The notes under the pieces were generated by a model that was not told the origin of the DNA, made no database searches, and saw nothing but the letters and a program-made list of their open reading frames with translations. A DNA stretch of 64,000 nucleotides from Owenia fusiformis (taxonomy: Eukaryota; Annelida; Polychaeta; Sabellida; Oweniidae): the NCBI GenBank assembly GCA_903813345.2, contig CAIIXF020000012.1:13934932-13998931 (forward strand), in the 5' to 3' direction. Every line of letters starts with the position of its first letter. Position 1 is the stretch's first letter. Shown here one piece after another: positions 33,501 to 43,487 of the stretch. Both the position numbers and the translations under genes were made by a program.

Positions 33501-36500
33501 GTTTGACAAGATGGTTATGAGTTTTTCCATTGTAGACCACAGCATTCACAGAAAATATCAGTTTGGGTTCTATTTGTGTAAATCTATCCAGGACACCCTG
33601 TAAGAAAAATATCAAATGCATTTGGGACACTCTGTAAGTTGATATTTGATGGTGGAGATAAGTGGTGCAACCATAGGTTCTGGGCTGATATAAAGATGGC
33701 AGCACAAACACAGATTGATTACCATGCCATCTTTATTTAAAAATTAAAAATTATTCCTATCGGCCTTTGCCTATGGGTGCAACTTTCAGAGAAAATGAAG
33801 TCAACACAATTATGAATAACTTAGCCAGAAATTGACATAAAAAACTTAAGAAATAAAAAGAGATACACAACCCATGAGAACGATAAAGAGCTTCATTTCT
33901 CCTTATTCAGCGAACACTTATTTACTATAGGCTTAAAGAGGCTTTGGAAGGTCACAATTATTGACACTGGAATACACAAATATTTGACACCCTCATTGTG
34001 CCAACATTTACTCTTTACTTATTACGCAACTTTTTACTACATGACTATAGACAATGCAGCAAAACTATGCTCACACATTTTATTGATATGGGGCAACACT
34101 GGTGCAAATTAAGTGGAATAGCATGGATTTCATTAGCAGCAGGCAACAGGCGATTTTCACCAGTTGTTTTCATAAAATCACCTGTTATTTTTAGGGACTT
34201 TTCAACCTTTCCATTATAAATTATTGATTTCCATTAATTTTGCCTTTTGTTTTCATTTATTTAACCTGTTGTGAGAAATTCTATTGAAACCCCTGAATAG
34301 TCCAGACTGCTAATAGGCTATATGGGTTGCCTTAATAGATAAGAGTAAAACCAGTACAAGTGGAACACCCTTGGTTCCACTAAAAAGTGTTCCACTTATG
34401 AAATGTTCAACTTAAAGAAGTTTCATTTTCAGTATAGTCAATGGTTTACTAGACTGACAAGGGTTCCATTAACAAAGGTGTTCCACATAGGATGACAGGA
34501 TTTGTTCCACTTAAAGAGGTTAGATTGACATTAAGTCAACAGGTGACTAAACTGAAAAGTATTGCATTTACAAAGGTGTTCAACTTATAGTGTTCCACTT
34601 GTGGTGTTTTACCTATGGAGTTTCACTTATGGTATTCCATTTATGGTATTCAACTTATGGTGTTCCACTGACAGGTTTTACCTATGGTGTTCCACTTATG
34701 GTGTTTTACCAGTGGAGGTTCACTTATGGCTTTCCATTTATGGTGTTCAACTAATGGTGTTCCACTTATAGTGTTCAACTGACAGGTTTTACGTACATGT
34801 ACATAAATGTTTGTCACTTACTGAGACCCCAAAATCTGGGGAGGTAGAACTCCATATTGCCCCTATACTGGCTGCTGCAAGCATCCCTTCAATGGCCTCA
34901 CAACAATTGGGGATGTACCCTAAAACCAAAGTTTAGGAAACCATGATAACTAAATTTGTTTGCCTATCAGAGAGCAGATATTTATAGTATTTTAGGCCAA
35001 GATATTTCAGCCTGGCCATAGGAAAACCGGTGTAAAAGAAATTATGGTCCCCTGGGGATTATGGTCCCCTTTCTTAACGGCCCTTACTGGCCCTAATTGC
35101 GTATAAGTAATGAGGGAAAGTGTTGTATTTAGGTCACCATATAAATCAATGGAGAGTAGGACCATAATTTGAGAGGACCTCCTACCCTTTTACACCGTAT
35201 GTATAGTGCATCTCACAGATGTTGGCCAGATCGTTTTGTAGTAGGACCTCATAGGCTCACAGAATAATTCAGAAGATGTAACAGAACACTTAAAGGACAA
35301 AAATTAAAATTGTGCTACAGAGCCAAAAAAGTGCCCACGATTAAGAGGAAAATGTGCTAAATTCAGATCCGACTTTTTGGTCTATATATGCAAGGAAAAA
35401 TTGTTAAGACATAAGCCATGGCTCATTTGAAAGGTTGCTTTTTGCTTAATGAAAAAACTGTGATAAGACCCCTTTTCCTGTGGCCTGGCTCATTTATTAA
35501 TCTAAATTGAATACAGGCTCATGCACTTTCTCCGAGATTACATACCTACAACACGATCACCCTTAGAGATTCCCATTTTCTTCATGGCGGCAGCGTAGAT
35601 CGCCACATTATCCCGTAACTGCCTATGTGTTCTTGTTATTACATTATCCCGACCTTCAGCTTAAAATAAATCATGCATTAACTTAGATATTTTTCTTTTA
35701 GGTTTCTCACAAGTCATTAACAACATGCAAAATACAACCACCTTGTACATTATTGCAAATTGCTACAAACTCTGAACCCCGACTACCAAACATGGAAACA
35801 TCGTCCACAAAAATGTTGGAGACTACAACAAAAGGGCACTTCTGGTGGTGACTAAAAATCTAAACAAATGACTTAATCACATAACGCGTATGGATGTGCA
35901 CTGTTTCCGCCCATTTTTGGAGTTAATTTAAACTTATAATTTGAGACAGCATTACAAACACTTTATTAAGAAGATATTTTTCTTAATTATCTGGCAACAA
36001 ATAGAGCCCATAAAAATATATGAGGATTGGTTCAGACAATGGCAGTTTATTTCTCAAAGAGCAATTCAATGGGGATCACCATGACAGTGGGCTAAAATAG
36101 TTTCCTACCTGTAGAATAGAGGGCGATCCGATCATCATTCCAACGTAACAAATTCTCTGCATAATTCAGACGTGACCCGGTGAACCATCTTGGAATCTCA
36201 GAGATATTTGCATTCTTGTCAATAACCTGAAAAAGTAAACATCACTTTTAAAGCGAGTTTCAACCAAATATATGATTTTCAATAAATGCTGTTTTTTTTC
36301 TTTTCTTCATCCCCTCTGGCCAAAACAAATATTGATGTTTAAATGCAAAATAATTTCTTTTTTTATGTAGAATAAAAGGGGTTTTTTTGTAATTGCGATT
36401 TAATTTAATGTTTTGTAAGTAGTCAAATTAAAGAACCTTCACATACCAATGTTGCTTTTTCATTGTTGATTTGAGGACATGAGAGTAGACTTAAGATTTT

Positions 36501-39274
36501 TTTTCGAGTCAAATTTTACGACAAAAAATTGAATAAAATGCAGTTATGTTCAGAAATGCAAAACAGAGTAGAAAATCTAAACTTTTGGTTGGTTATGCCT
36601 TGGTCACATTTCCTCTGATTTTCACTACGGCGCCCGGCCGATTGAGTATTTTGTTCAGAAATGTATTCAATTTTGGACAAAATACTCAATCGACTGGGCG
36701 CCAGCGGATGAATCGCAGCAATGTGACCCGCCAGGCATTACCAATAAAAATATGAAAGAACAAGGCTCACCTGTTGGAAAGTCCTAGAAAATACAATATC
36801 TGTAAAGTTCCAAACTTCTTCCCAAAACTCACTGTAGTTCTCAACTGACCAGTTGTACAGCTGACTATAGCTCTCTGTAAATAAATGGGAGAAGATGACT
36901 TTCCATAAGAATATACATTCTATCATGTTTTTTTTAATTTTCAATAAGACTTTAGGATTTTAATTTTTGTGCAACTTTATATTTTTTCAGTATACCATTT
37001 GTGAAGACACACGGACTTATCTCTGTAAATAAATGGGAGAAGATGACTTTCCATAAGATATATACGTTCTATCATGAATTTTTTAATTTTCATTAACACT
37101 TGAGGATTTTAATTTTTGTGCAACTTTATAATTTTTCAATATACCATTTTTGGAGCCACACTGACTTATCGGGAGGAGAATTTCTTAACTTTGAGGTGAT
37201 GAATAAAATGTCATTTTCCAAAGAGACTTCAATGTAGGGCAACTACAGACACTTAACAAGTACTAAGATTGACCTAGCATAAGGTCTTTATCATGTATTC
37301 TAGTCTCAACAACCTATTTCTACCACTTACTTGTGCTTGAAAATATACAATGGGGTTTCAAGCAACAGATTTTGTCTAATCAATTCAGAAAAATATTCTT
37401 GTTCTAATAAGATATCTTTTCAAATCATATAAAGAGAATTCTTATCATTTTTTAAACAATTAAGACTTTTGATAGTTATGTGTTCACATAACAAATGAGT
37501 GTAAATAATTTAAAACCACAATATACATAAAGCACATGTAGTAACTAGTAACACAACCCTTGAAGAATCTGTCACATCGTCAGATTTCAAAACTGCGAAA
37601 AGAGCATATGAGAGTGGAATCAGCAAGGAATAAAGTAAACAGACATGTAGTCTGAACACTCTATATTAAACAGAAATGTCGGAAATATAGCCGTTCATTC
37701 AAATATAAGAGAGTAAATATGAAAATGAATGAAACCCTTGACAAATATTTGTGGGATAAAACTAGTAGGCATTAACTGCTGTCGCCATTGGCTAATTAAT
37801 GGTGTGTCCCAAACGATAAATACATTGGTGATCATGCTTCAAAATGAGAAATAAAGTGAAAAAGAGTGGAACCCAGAAGAAATAAAAAAACACATCAGGG
37901 GTTTCACTAAAATTTGTCACAACAGGCTAAATAAATGAAAACAACAGGCAAAATGAATGAAAATCATCTAAATTTAATATGGAAAAGTTGAAAAGTCCCT
38001 AAAAACAACAGGCAATTTTGTAAAAACAACCAGTGAAAATTGCCTGTTGCCTGCTGCTAATGAAACCCCTGCACATGGTCATTGGTGTAAATAAAGATAT
38101 AATAAAATATTTTAATAATAATAAATAATAAAGAACTACATGTACCATGATACGAGTTCAGAGAGAAAATAGGCGGAAAGAAAAATTGAAACAGGATGAC
38201 TTCTTCTTAATTGGTAAAATCAATAATTCATCTGTAGTGAACCAATCAAATGCTTGTATTTCCAACACACCCTCCACATCAGAGATCAATACATACAAAA
38301 TCAATTTTGAAAAACTGTTACATCCCATATGAAAAATGATGTGTTATTATGTAAACAGACATTTATGAGTCTTATTTATCTAATATTCCTCAATGTACGA
38401 CTGAATATATCTGATATTCATTAACCATGCATCATTTTTTATGTACAAGGTCAATGACATGAAGAAATGCATCACTCAATATTTGGAGACGACTTAAGAT
38501 GTACCTTCAGATATTTTGTTCTCTCTTGTCAAAACACCAAAAATGTTTCAACAATTATAACAATTATAATCATGATGAAGAAACATTATTGTATTTATTG
38601 TTGAAACTAGAGTTGAATTGATGAAATGCGTATGTAGCTTCACATATGTGCATTTACTATTTTACTTATTAATATTCTAGGTATATATTTATGCACTCTT
38701 CGTTCAAGACTGAAAGATGAAAAACATGTATAAGATATGTACCTTAAAAATGTACATCTGTATGACTCCAATTAGGACTCATTAAAATTTATGAATGTGC
38801 AGATGTACTGTTGAAATTACATTTCCACAATATTCGAGTGCATTTATTATGTCCTGCTTCAAGCTTCTGCCCATCTGTCAAACCCAACAAGGAGTGTTGG
38901 GGCCTTGGGGGTCTAGAGGCTTGATGACTTATTATTCGCTGAACATGCAGAATTGTACCTCAGGGATTCAGTATAAATGTGTACATCCAAAGAAAGTGGG
39001 GTGCTTGATAACATTTGTGTCTTCACTTGTTATTGTCATGATGGAATGTCATGATGGAATATCAATGCTGTCAGAACATCTGTCAGTGCCATGCTAAAAG
39101 TCACAAGTGTGACTTTTTGAAGTTGAGTCAATCAATGTCAAATGTGTCAATTTACCCACCTAGCTTTAGGCTATATTTCAAGTTGATCCTTTCCCTGAGA
39201 CGGTCCATTTGTGTCACCCTCGTCTTCTCTGGCGTCCAAAGTTGCATAGCAGCCTCTTCCCTGGAAGAATCCAT
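24592..39274 (-). CDS. AACS: Acetoacetyl-CoA synthetase, complete, 15 exons
   Basis: Exons on the minus strand: 39274-39160, 36874-36771, 36226-36109, 35659-35546, 34919-34822, 33597-33483, 32662-32578, 30918-30768, 30426-30221, 29768-29581, 29110-28997, 28664-28539, 26224-26096, 25520-25315, 24729-24592. All borders are GT-AG and every phase matches: 2007 nt, 668 aa (human enzyme about 672). The enzyme activates acetoacetate with ATP and CoA in the cytosol, feeding ketone bodies into sterol and fatty-acid synthesis. Adenylation motifs are intact: [10 protein letters not shown] at 284-293, GWMMWNW at 329-335, GSITGGTD at 428-435, WAHGDY at 514-519, GRSDGT at 533-538, and the SGKKVEV lysine near 629-630. 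The N-terminal TQMDR and [15 protein letters not shown] blocks are AACS-specific. Introns hold many MITEs, and intron 12 holds a 14-copy array of partial exon 13. Confidence 0.96.
24768..25270. repeat. Two TGTCACC-family repeat copies (minus orientation)
   Basis: 24768-24900 and 25135-25268 both start CATGCAAAATGTCAC, contain CACC-rich AACACCAA words, and end ATATGTC(C/G)CCAC near TACTGACATAA. Both lie in AACS intron 14, between the last two exons. Confidence 0.65.
26225..28030 (-). repeat. 129-bp x14 array of partial AACS exon 13 copies
   Basis: Fourteen tandem units of exactly 129 bp directly abut the true exon 13. Each unit is the first 86 nt of exon 13, coding through GRSDGTLN, plus a 43 nt spacer ending in an acceptor-like ATTTCAG. 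No unit except the true exon has the rest of the exon or a donor; reading on from a unit reaches TGA within the spacer. Units are nearly identical. Variants are mostly silent: CGG/AGG for the same Arg, TAT/TAC, GCG/GCA; one unit has Ile to Asn near 26608. The block 27045-27560 repeats as 27561-28030 plus, sharing the same variant order over four units. Confidence 0.95.
28177..28372. repeat. CAGGCCCGTAGCC-family MITE with TATTA duplication
   Basis: Complete copy, CAGGCCCGTAGCCAG to CTGGCTACGGGCCTG, with TATTA on both sides (28172-28176, 28373-28377). It lies in AACS intron 12, next to the exon 13 array. Confidence 0.85.
29134..29260 (-). repeat. TGTCACC-family repeat in AACS intron 10
   Basis: ACATGCGAAATGTCACCACC start and GTGGTGACATAATTATGTCAC end match the family in minus orientation. 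Confidence 0.55.
30005..30185. repeat. GGTGGGTGCAA repeat element
   Basis: The word AGGTGGGTGCAA (or AAGTGGGTGCAA) occurs three times, with TTTTCACCATTC and CAAAATTGG phrases that resemble the CAGGCCCGTAGCC family body. It is intronic in AACS, intron 9. Probably a decayed MITE. Confidence 0.4.
31120..31260. repeat. Dispersed repeat, pair with 35195-35330
   Basis: GTATAGTGCATCTCA, GATGTTGGCCAGATCGTTTT-like and AGAATAATTCAGAAGATG phrases occur in the same order at both places. Both are in AACS introns. Confidence 0.6.
32195..32370. repeat. Cluster of GGTGCCGAAAC words
   Basis: At least eight tandem or inverted variants of TTTCGGTGCCGAAAC / GGTGTCGAAACGG occur within 170 bp in AACS intron 7. 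It is locally CpG-rich in an AT-rich intron. Confidence 0.6.
32430..32530 (-). repeat. tRNA-like SINE head
   Basis: On the minus strand a B-box-like TTGGGTTCAAACCCA follows an A-box-like TATTGGTCTGAAAAG at a tRNA-like spacing. The rest cannot fold as a clean tRNA, so a tRNA-derived SINE fragment is more likely than a tRNA gene. Confidence 0.35.
33248..33372. repeat. Palindromic MITE (GGTCACATTT), copy 1
   Basis: TGGTCACATTTGACCTGATT and AAATGTGACCACGG are inverted ends; CGGCCGATGAGTATTTTG-type inner arms. The second copy is at 36598-36735, with GGCGCCCGGCCGATTGAGTA. Both are in AACS introns. Confidence 0.65.
34115..34297. mobile_element. CAGGGGTTTCA-family MITE, copy 1, AATAG duplication
   Basis: The left end is decayed (CATGGATTTCATTAGCAG) and the right end is TGAAACCCCTG. 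It is flanked by AATAG on both sides. It shares GCAACAGGC and CCTGTTGTGAGAAATTCTA with copies at 37902-38069 and 58853-58985. Confidence 0.65.
34340..34790. repeat. GTGTTCCACTTATG short tandem repeat
   Basis: Degenerate repetition of GGTGTTCCACTTATGG / GGTGTTTTACCTATGG, starting from a TAAAACCAGTACAAGTGGAA end and finishing CAGGTTTTACGTAC. It resembles an internally expanded relative of the CAGTAAAACC MITE. The 69-codon ORF inside is a product of the repeat. Confidence 0.6.
35718..35862 (-). repeat. TGTCACC-family repeat in AACS intron 3
   Basis: ACATGCAAAATACAACCACC start and AAAGTTGG-like, ACTTCTGGTGGTGAC end match the family. Confidence 0.5.
36598..36735. repeat. Palindromic MITE (GGTCACATTT), copy 2
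   Basis: See copy 1 at 33248-33372. TTGGTCACATTTCCTCTGAT and CAATGTGACCCGCC form the ends; GAGTATTTTGTTCAGAAATG pairs with the inverse inner arm. Confidence 0.65.
37902..38069. mobile_element. CAGGGGTTTCA-family MITE, copy 2, CACAT duplication
   Basis: CAGGGGTTTCACTAAAATTT to GCTAATGAAACCCCTG, flanked by CACAT on both sides. In AACS intron 1. Confidence 0.75.
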
Positions 39275-39812
39275 ACTACTTTCAATTAGATATCAGGAAT
39301 TTGTTCAAAGATTTGAAATTCGTGTATTTTCCCCAACTACAGAGCCGAAGAACACTTTTTTCAAAACCTTACACATGTAAGAAAGTCCAAAACTAAGGAT
39401 GTGATCCAACCAGAATCGGTCATTTTTTTATGGGCTGAGAATCTTCAGCTACGACAGATCACTGTCACCAACAAAAATTATCACAAGATATAACCTAAAT
39501 TGAGATGAATAAACAATATATAAAACGCGGATGAATTTGTACTATTTGTTTGACCCACATATATAGGAATCGCACGATTATCAGGAGATGTATTCAATTA
39601 AAGAATAAAACAAGAATCAACCCCTTCCCTAGATTTTGAACGTTATTTCGAATATTCATTTGTCCAAATGGTAAGAGTTTCAAAATTGATCTGTTCTTAG
39701 AACCCATCAATAATTTAGTTTTAAATTTTACTTTCGTTTCAGTTTCATTTGTGCACATGCGCAAATTTCATTTCCTGTGCTGTTGTTTCCGGTTCTAAAA
39801 AATTTGGCATTT
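39275..39812. promoter_or_regulatory. Candidate bidirectional promoter, AACS (-) / VPS37 (+)
   Basis: The AACS start codon faces left at 39274. To the right, at 39750-39795, TGCACATGCGCAAA (NRF1-like) and TTTCCGGTTC (ETS-like) are common core-promoter motifs of housekeeping genes. A GTAAGT donor at 39813 could end a non-coding first exon for VPS37, whose first coding exon at 43475 begins after a clear acceptor. This is inference from motifs only. Confidence 0.35.
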
Positions 39813-40168
39813 GTAAGTTTTTTGTTGTTTTCACTATTTTAGAAGTAATAAATCTCTTTTGTCGGTTTCATATACCATTAACAAGATATATAATAGTCTT
39901 ATTCATAATATTAAATTGTTAGAATTTTATTCTGAATCTCAAATATTCCGTGAAAAACGAACTTTGAAAAATGATAAAAAAATTATTTTTGATCTCTGAA
40001 AAGTGAAATGTTTTATTTTATACTGATGTAAGTCTAATCTTACTCCAACTCAGTAATCTCATAGAAAATAAGATTTAAATCTTTACTGAAACAGCACTGG
40101 AACCCCATGATATACATGTATCATATTGTCGACCCACCACCTCACAATAAAAAGATATGACAATTTAT

Positions 40169-40516
40169 CCTATGCCAAGTAGAGTTTTAGGTAACTAAAC
40201 CCGTCTGGCCCAGTTATCTACTCCTGACATCGTACGACAATTCAGAATCAGGAGTAGATTACTGGGCCAGACGGGTTTGGTTAAGTTTTAGGGAGATAAG
40301 TTGGTAAGATATATCCCCTATCCTGATTTTGAGGTTTCCATATCCAGAACCTCCATATCTCCTGCCATATCTCCCGCTTCAGTGCATATCTTCCTGCTTC
40401 TGGTAAGTAGTGGAAATGCAATAAAATGACTTTGCATATGAATGATTTGTTTATTTTTACACCTTGTACTATTGAAATGGCCATATGCCCCTGAAAACTC
40501 GACTTGGTATAGGATA
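40169..40516. mobile_element. TIR element with nested hairpin
   Basis: ATCCTATGCCAAGTAGAG and the inverse CTCGACTTGGTATAGGAT form the ends. A 92 bp hairpin insertion sits near its left end. Confidence 0.6.
40192..40283. mobile_element. 92-bp hairpin element with 9-bp target duplication
   Basis: AAACCCGTCTGGCCCAGT pairs with ACTGGGCCAGACGGGTTT, and TCTACTCCTGA with TCAGGAGTAGA. Exact duplication AGTTTTAGG lies on both sides (40183-40191, 40284-40292). A 9 bp duplication is typical of Mutator-like elements. Confidence 0.7.
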
Positions 40517-40524
40517 AAGCAGTT

Positions 40525-40622
40525 ATGTACGGTCGGTTTGGATATTGGGTTCATCCCTCGTGAGATATGCACATCTACCTCTGGATAAACCCAATATCCA
40601 AAACCTCCCAGTACATAACCCT
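40525..40622. repeat. Hairpin GTTATGTACGG...TACATAAC
   Basis: GGATATTGGGTT and AACCCAATATCC, bounded by GTTATGTAC and GTACATAAC, are inverted about a 40 nt loop. Confidence 0.5.
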
Positions 40623-40682
40623 TATGTTTGTTACATGTAAGTTATTCTTTCCAAACAATTTTTTTGAAAAAATGCATACCTG

Positions 40683-41240
40683 ACCATGTTATATTCTGGT
40701 ACAAAATAAAGTATGAAGGCATCTTTGTGTTTTCTTGCTTTTTTCAGAAAAGCATCATTACATTGTCTTCTCTAAGTAAACCTGGTAAGTGGCAGGTGTG
40801 GATCTGGGAACCAATAAGGGGGGGGGCAAATTTCAGGTCAGAGAAGGAAAATTTTGGGCCCCTAAAACCCAAAAGTGGCCCCAAAATTTGAAATTTTGAG
40901 GCCCATTTTCTTTTTAAATTTGGCCTGAAATTAAAAAAAGGCCCAGTAATGACCAAAGAGGCTTGGGGCTCTAAGGCCTTTTTTGGCCCAAAATTCATTT
41001 CGGGACCAATTTTTTTTCTGGGCCCACCCAAGGGATTTGAGAAACTTGAAGAAAGTTGGAAAATTGAAAAGGCGACCACTTTGAATAATTTTTCTTGAAA
41101 TATCAGCATTTCCTGGAGCTGCCATTTGCCATTGTCAGGTTTATTAAAATAATACATTGCAAGGATACTTTCCTAAAAAACAAAGAAATACACACATGCC
41201 TTCATACTTTATTTTGTACCAGAAAATAACATGTGCAGGT
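40683..41240. repeat. Foldback element (GTACAAAATAAAG family), copy 2
   Basis: TTCTGGTACAAAATAAAGTA at the left is inverted at ACTTTATTTTGTACCAGAAA. Between the arms are G- and C-run words (GGGCCC, GGCCCA) that create long but meaningless ORFs on both strands (for example 40744-41157). Confidence 0.7.
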
Positions 41241-41454
41241 ATAGGATTTTTGTCAAAAATGTTGTTTGGAAAGAATACCCTTAAAGCATGGGCTTTCAAG
41301 ATACCTTGGAAGCCTATGGTTATAAAGGCTTTGTAATTTTTGACTGTCGAAAAAAGATCACCTGGCTCATGTTCATATTATTAAACTTATCTGACCTCAA
41401 CAAGGAAACATTGATGTCATATACAGAGTGTCCCAAAAAAGGAAACCGAGATTA

Positions 41455-42715
41455 AGGTGCCATGGTAGTTAACAGGAAATGACAAAACAGTACAGGAAGT
41501 GACTGAACATGCCGAATTTTTGGACATTTTTTGAACCAAGATAACAGTGTTCTGTTTTGACCTCCAGTCAATTTAACTAGTTCTACATATCATTTACATG
41601 ACCACAGGTAACTAGAGTATCCGCGTATATTGAGTATGACCGGTTCTTAGGCTACGAATATGACCTGTTTTGGAAAGTCATGAGAGGCACAGCTGCTTAA
41701 AAATGGAAAATAAAGGTTAACTTCTATATTCTCCTTTTTGAAATTGTGTTTGTTGAATATAGTTTATGCTGTATTTAATAGTAATGTAACAAAAAAATGT
41801 TAAACATGAGCTATTTTAGCAATGTAACTGTTCATAATGGAATATCAATCAGAAAGTACAGATTTCTCGCCTTAGAGCCAAATCATTAATATCACAGTAG
41901 AAAAAAAAAACCAAACCTTTTTATGGCTAACCTGAACAAGATCTCCAAATCTCAGTTTATATGATCCCCCATACAGTGAGCAAGAGAAGGATTTATCTTT
42001 TCCCAGAGGATACGCTTGTGAAATGTCATGGAAACGAGTGTAACACGGCCCACTGATTGTTTCACAATCGTATTCTCCAATAATGGGGCACCAGTGACAT
42101 TCGTATTCTCAAAAATTTAAAGATGTATCATATTTGGACAGAGCAGGCTAAATTATTTAAAATATTCATGACTAATTCGTAGATCTAGCTATATATTATA
42201 CATAAGATGTGTCATCCTCTTCGGAGTTGCGTTGTGTTACACAAAAACTGATCAAAGATGCTGGAAACTAGGATTTTACGGCTTCAATCTAATATTAATA
42301 CGTTTTCTCTTGATTAAGGCCCCTTGTGATATGCCTGGCATTATAAGTATACCAAGTATCATTCATTGACCAAGTAGGATAAAAAGAAAACGTTCGAAAG
42401 TGTTCATAAAAAGCAAGTACTCACCTCGTCTGTTTATAGAAACAGAAATACGGTCACACTCGTAAGCTTAGAACCGGTCATACTCAATATACGCAGATAC
42501 TCTAGTATCCCGTGTGACCAGGATCACAATGTACATGGTCAGAATAACCCTAAATATGATGAAATAACTTTTTCAGTCCTCTGAAAATGTGACTGAAAAA
42601 TAGCTAAAAGTAGGAGCTGCGCTTAGGAATGGTCACTGAGCAGAATGTTTTGAATTTTTGAGAAAATGTGCCCAAAATATTGCTCTAAGTGATACAGTTT
42701 TAGAAAATTGTCTGA
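41455..42715. repeat. Left half of the 12387-14689 TIR element, interrupted
   Basis: AGGTGCCATGGTAGTTAACA, GAAATGACAAAACA, CATATCATTTACATGACC and TCTGAAAATGTGACTGAAAA follow the same order as at 12387-12720. The right terminus is not found. A 912 bp element interrupts it. Confidence 0.75.
41603..42514. mobile_element. 912-bp CACnG-ended TIR element, TGAC duplication
   Basis: Ends CACAGGTAACTAGAGTATC and, inverted, CACGGGATACTAGAGTATC; the shared TATTGAGTATGACCGGTTCT extends the repeats to ~45 bp. TGAC flanks both sides (41599-41602, 42515-42518). The uninterrupted relative at about 12520 shows the empty site. CAC termini with a 4 bp duplication suggest the CACTA/Mirage/Chapaev group. No transposase inside. 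Confidence 0.75.
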
Positions 42716-43246
42716 AAGAAAAATATCATATCAAATTATTTTGAGTGAATCTTTTTATATCCTTGTAAATATTAAATATCAACACTCATTTGCTTTGCTT
42801 ACTGCCACTGGTGCTGATATTTGGCATCATGGGCTTTCAAGAGCTCATCTTGTCAACAACTTGTTGACAAAAATGATTTCATTCAAAACGATCTCATATT
42901 ATCCTGTAAAGATCTAAATAAGATAACCATTCATACGCATTATGCAAATCAAATGTTTAATTTCTTTTAACTTTTTCCCTGCTATCAAGGGGATAAGCAG
43001 TTATGAAACTAGAGATTCAAATTCGAGACTCAATATTCTGATATTGGATTGAAATATAGCTGTAACCACTTACCTTATAGTAAATAGTTGTCTATACTGT
43101 AGTTCATACAATCAAAATAATTATATCTTCACATCTGTCACCTTGATTCAATTGTACTCTATTTTGAATTTCATACGGTAACCCATCCTGCATGAATCCT
43201 TTCTCATATCGTATGTGGTATCACTGTCATTCTTGAATAAAAAATT
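42716..43246. other. Stretch without recognised content
   Basis: AT-rich, upstream of VPS37. No ORF with domains. Could belong to a VPS37 5' intron. Confidence 0.3.
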
Positions 43247-43376
43247 CAGGTCCATAGCTAAGGGGGGGAGGGGGTCGATGATTTTGCCCATTTTTGGACC
43301 AAAATTGTCAAAAGTAAATATCTCCTAAATTTTTAAAAAAGTGAAGCCCCCTTGGCAAAAGCTTGTTACGGATCTG
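43247..43376. repeat. CAGGCCCGTAGCC-family MITE, degenerate
   Basis: CAGGTCCATAGCTAAGGGG to GTTACGGATCTG, with TTTGGACCAAAATTGTCAAA inside. It ends about 100 bp before the first VPS37 coding exon. Confidence 0.6.
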
Positions 43377-43487
43377 ATTTAAATGTATTGTTTAATGCAA
43401 TTGACAGATTCCCTGGTAACCTGATCTGAGATGATATCACTTTTTCTTATGGGTTGTGCATCTCATTTTTTCAGCATATAATGTGTG

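Noticed and set aside
40744-41157. 137-codon minus-strand ORF
   Set aside because: Low-complexity G/C-run sequence inside a foldback; the peptide is repetitive and without domains.
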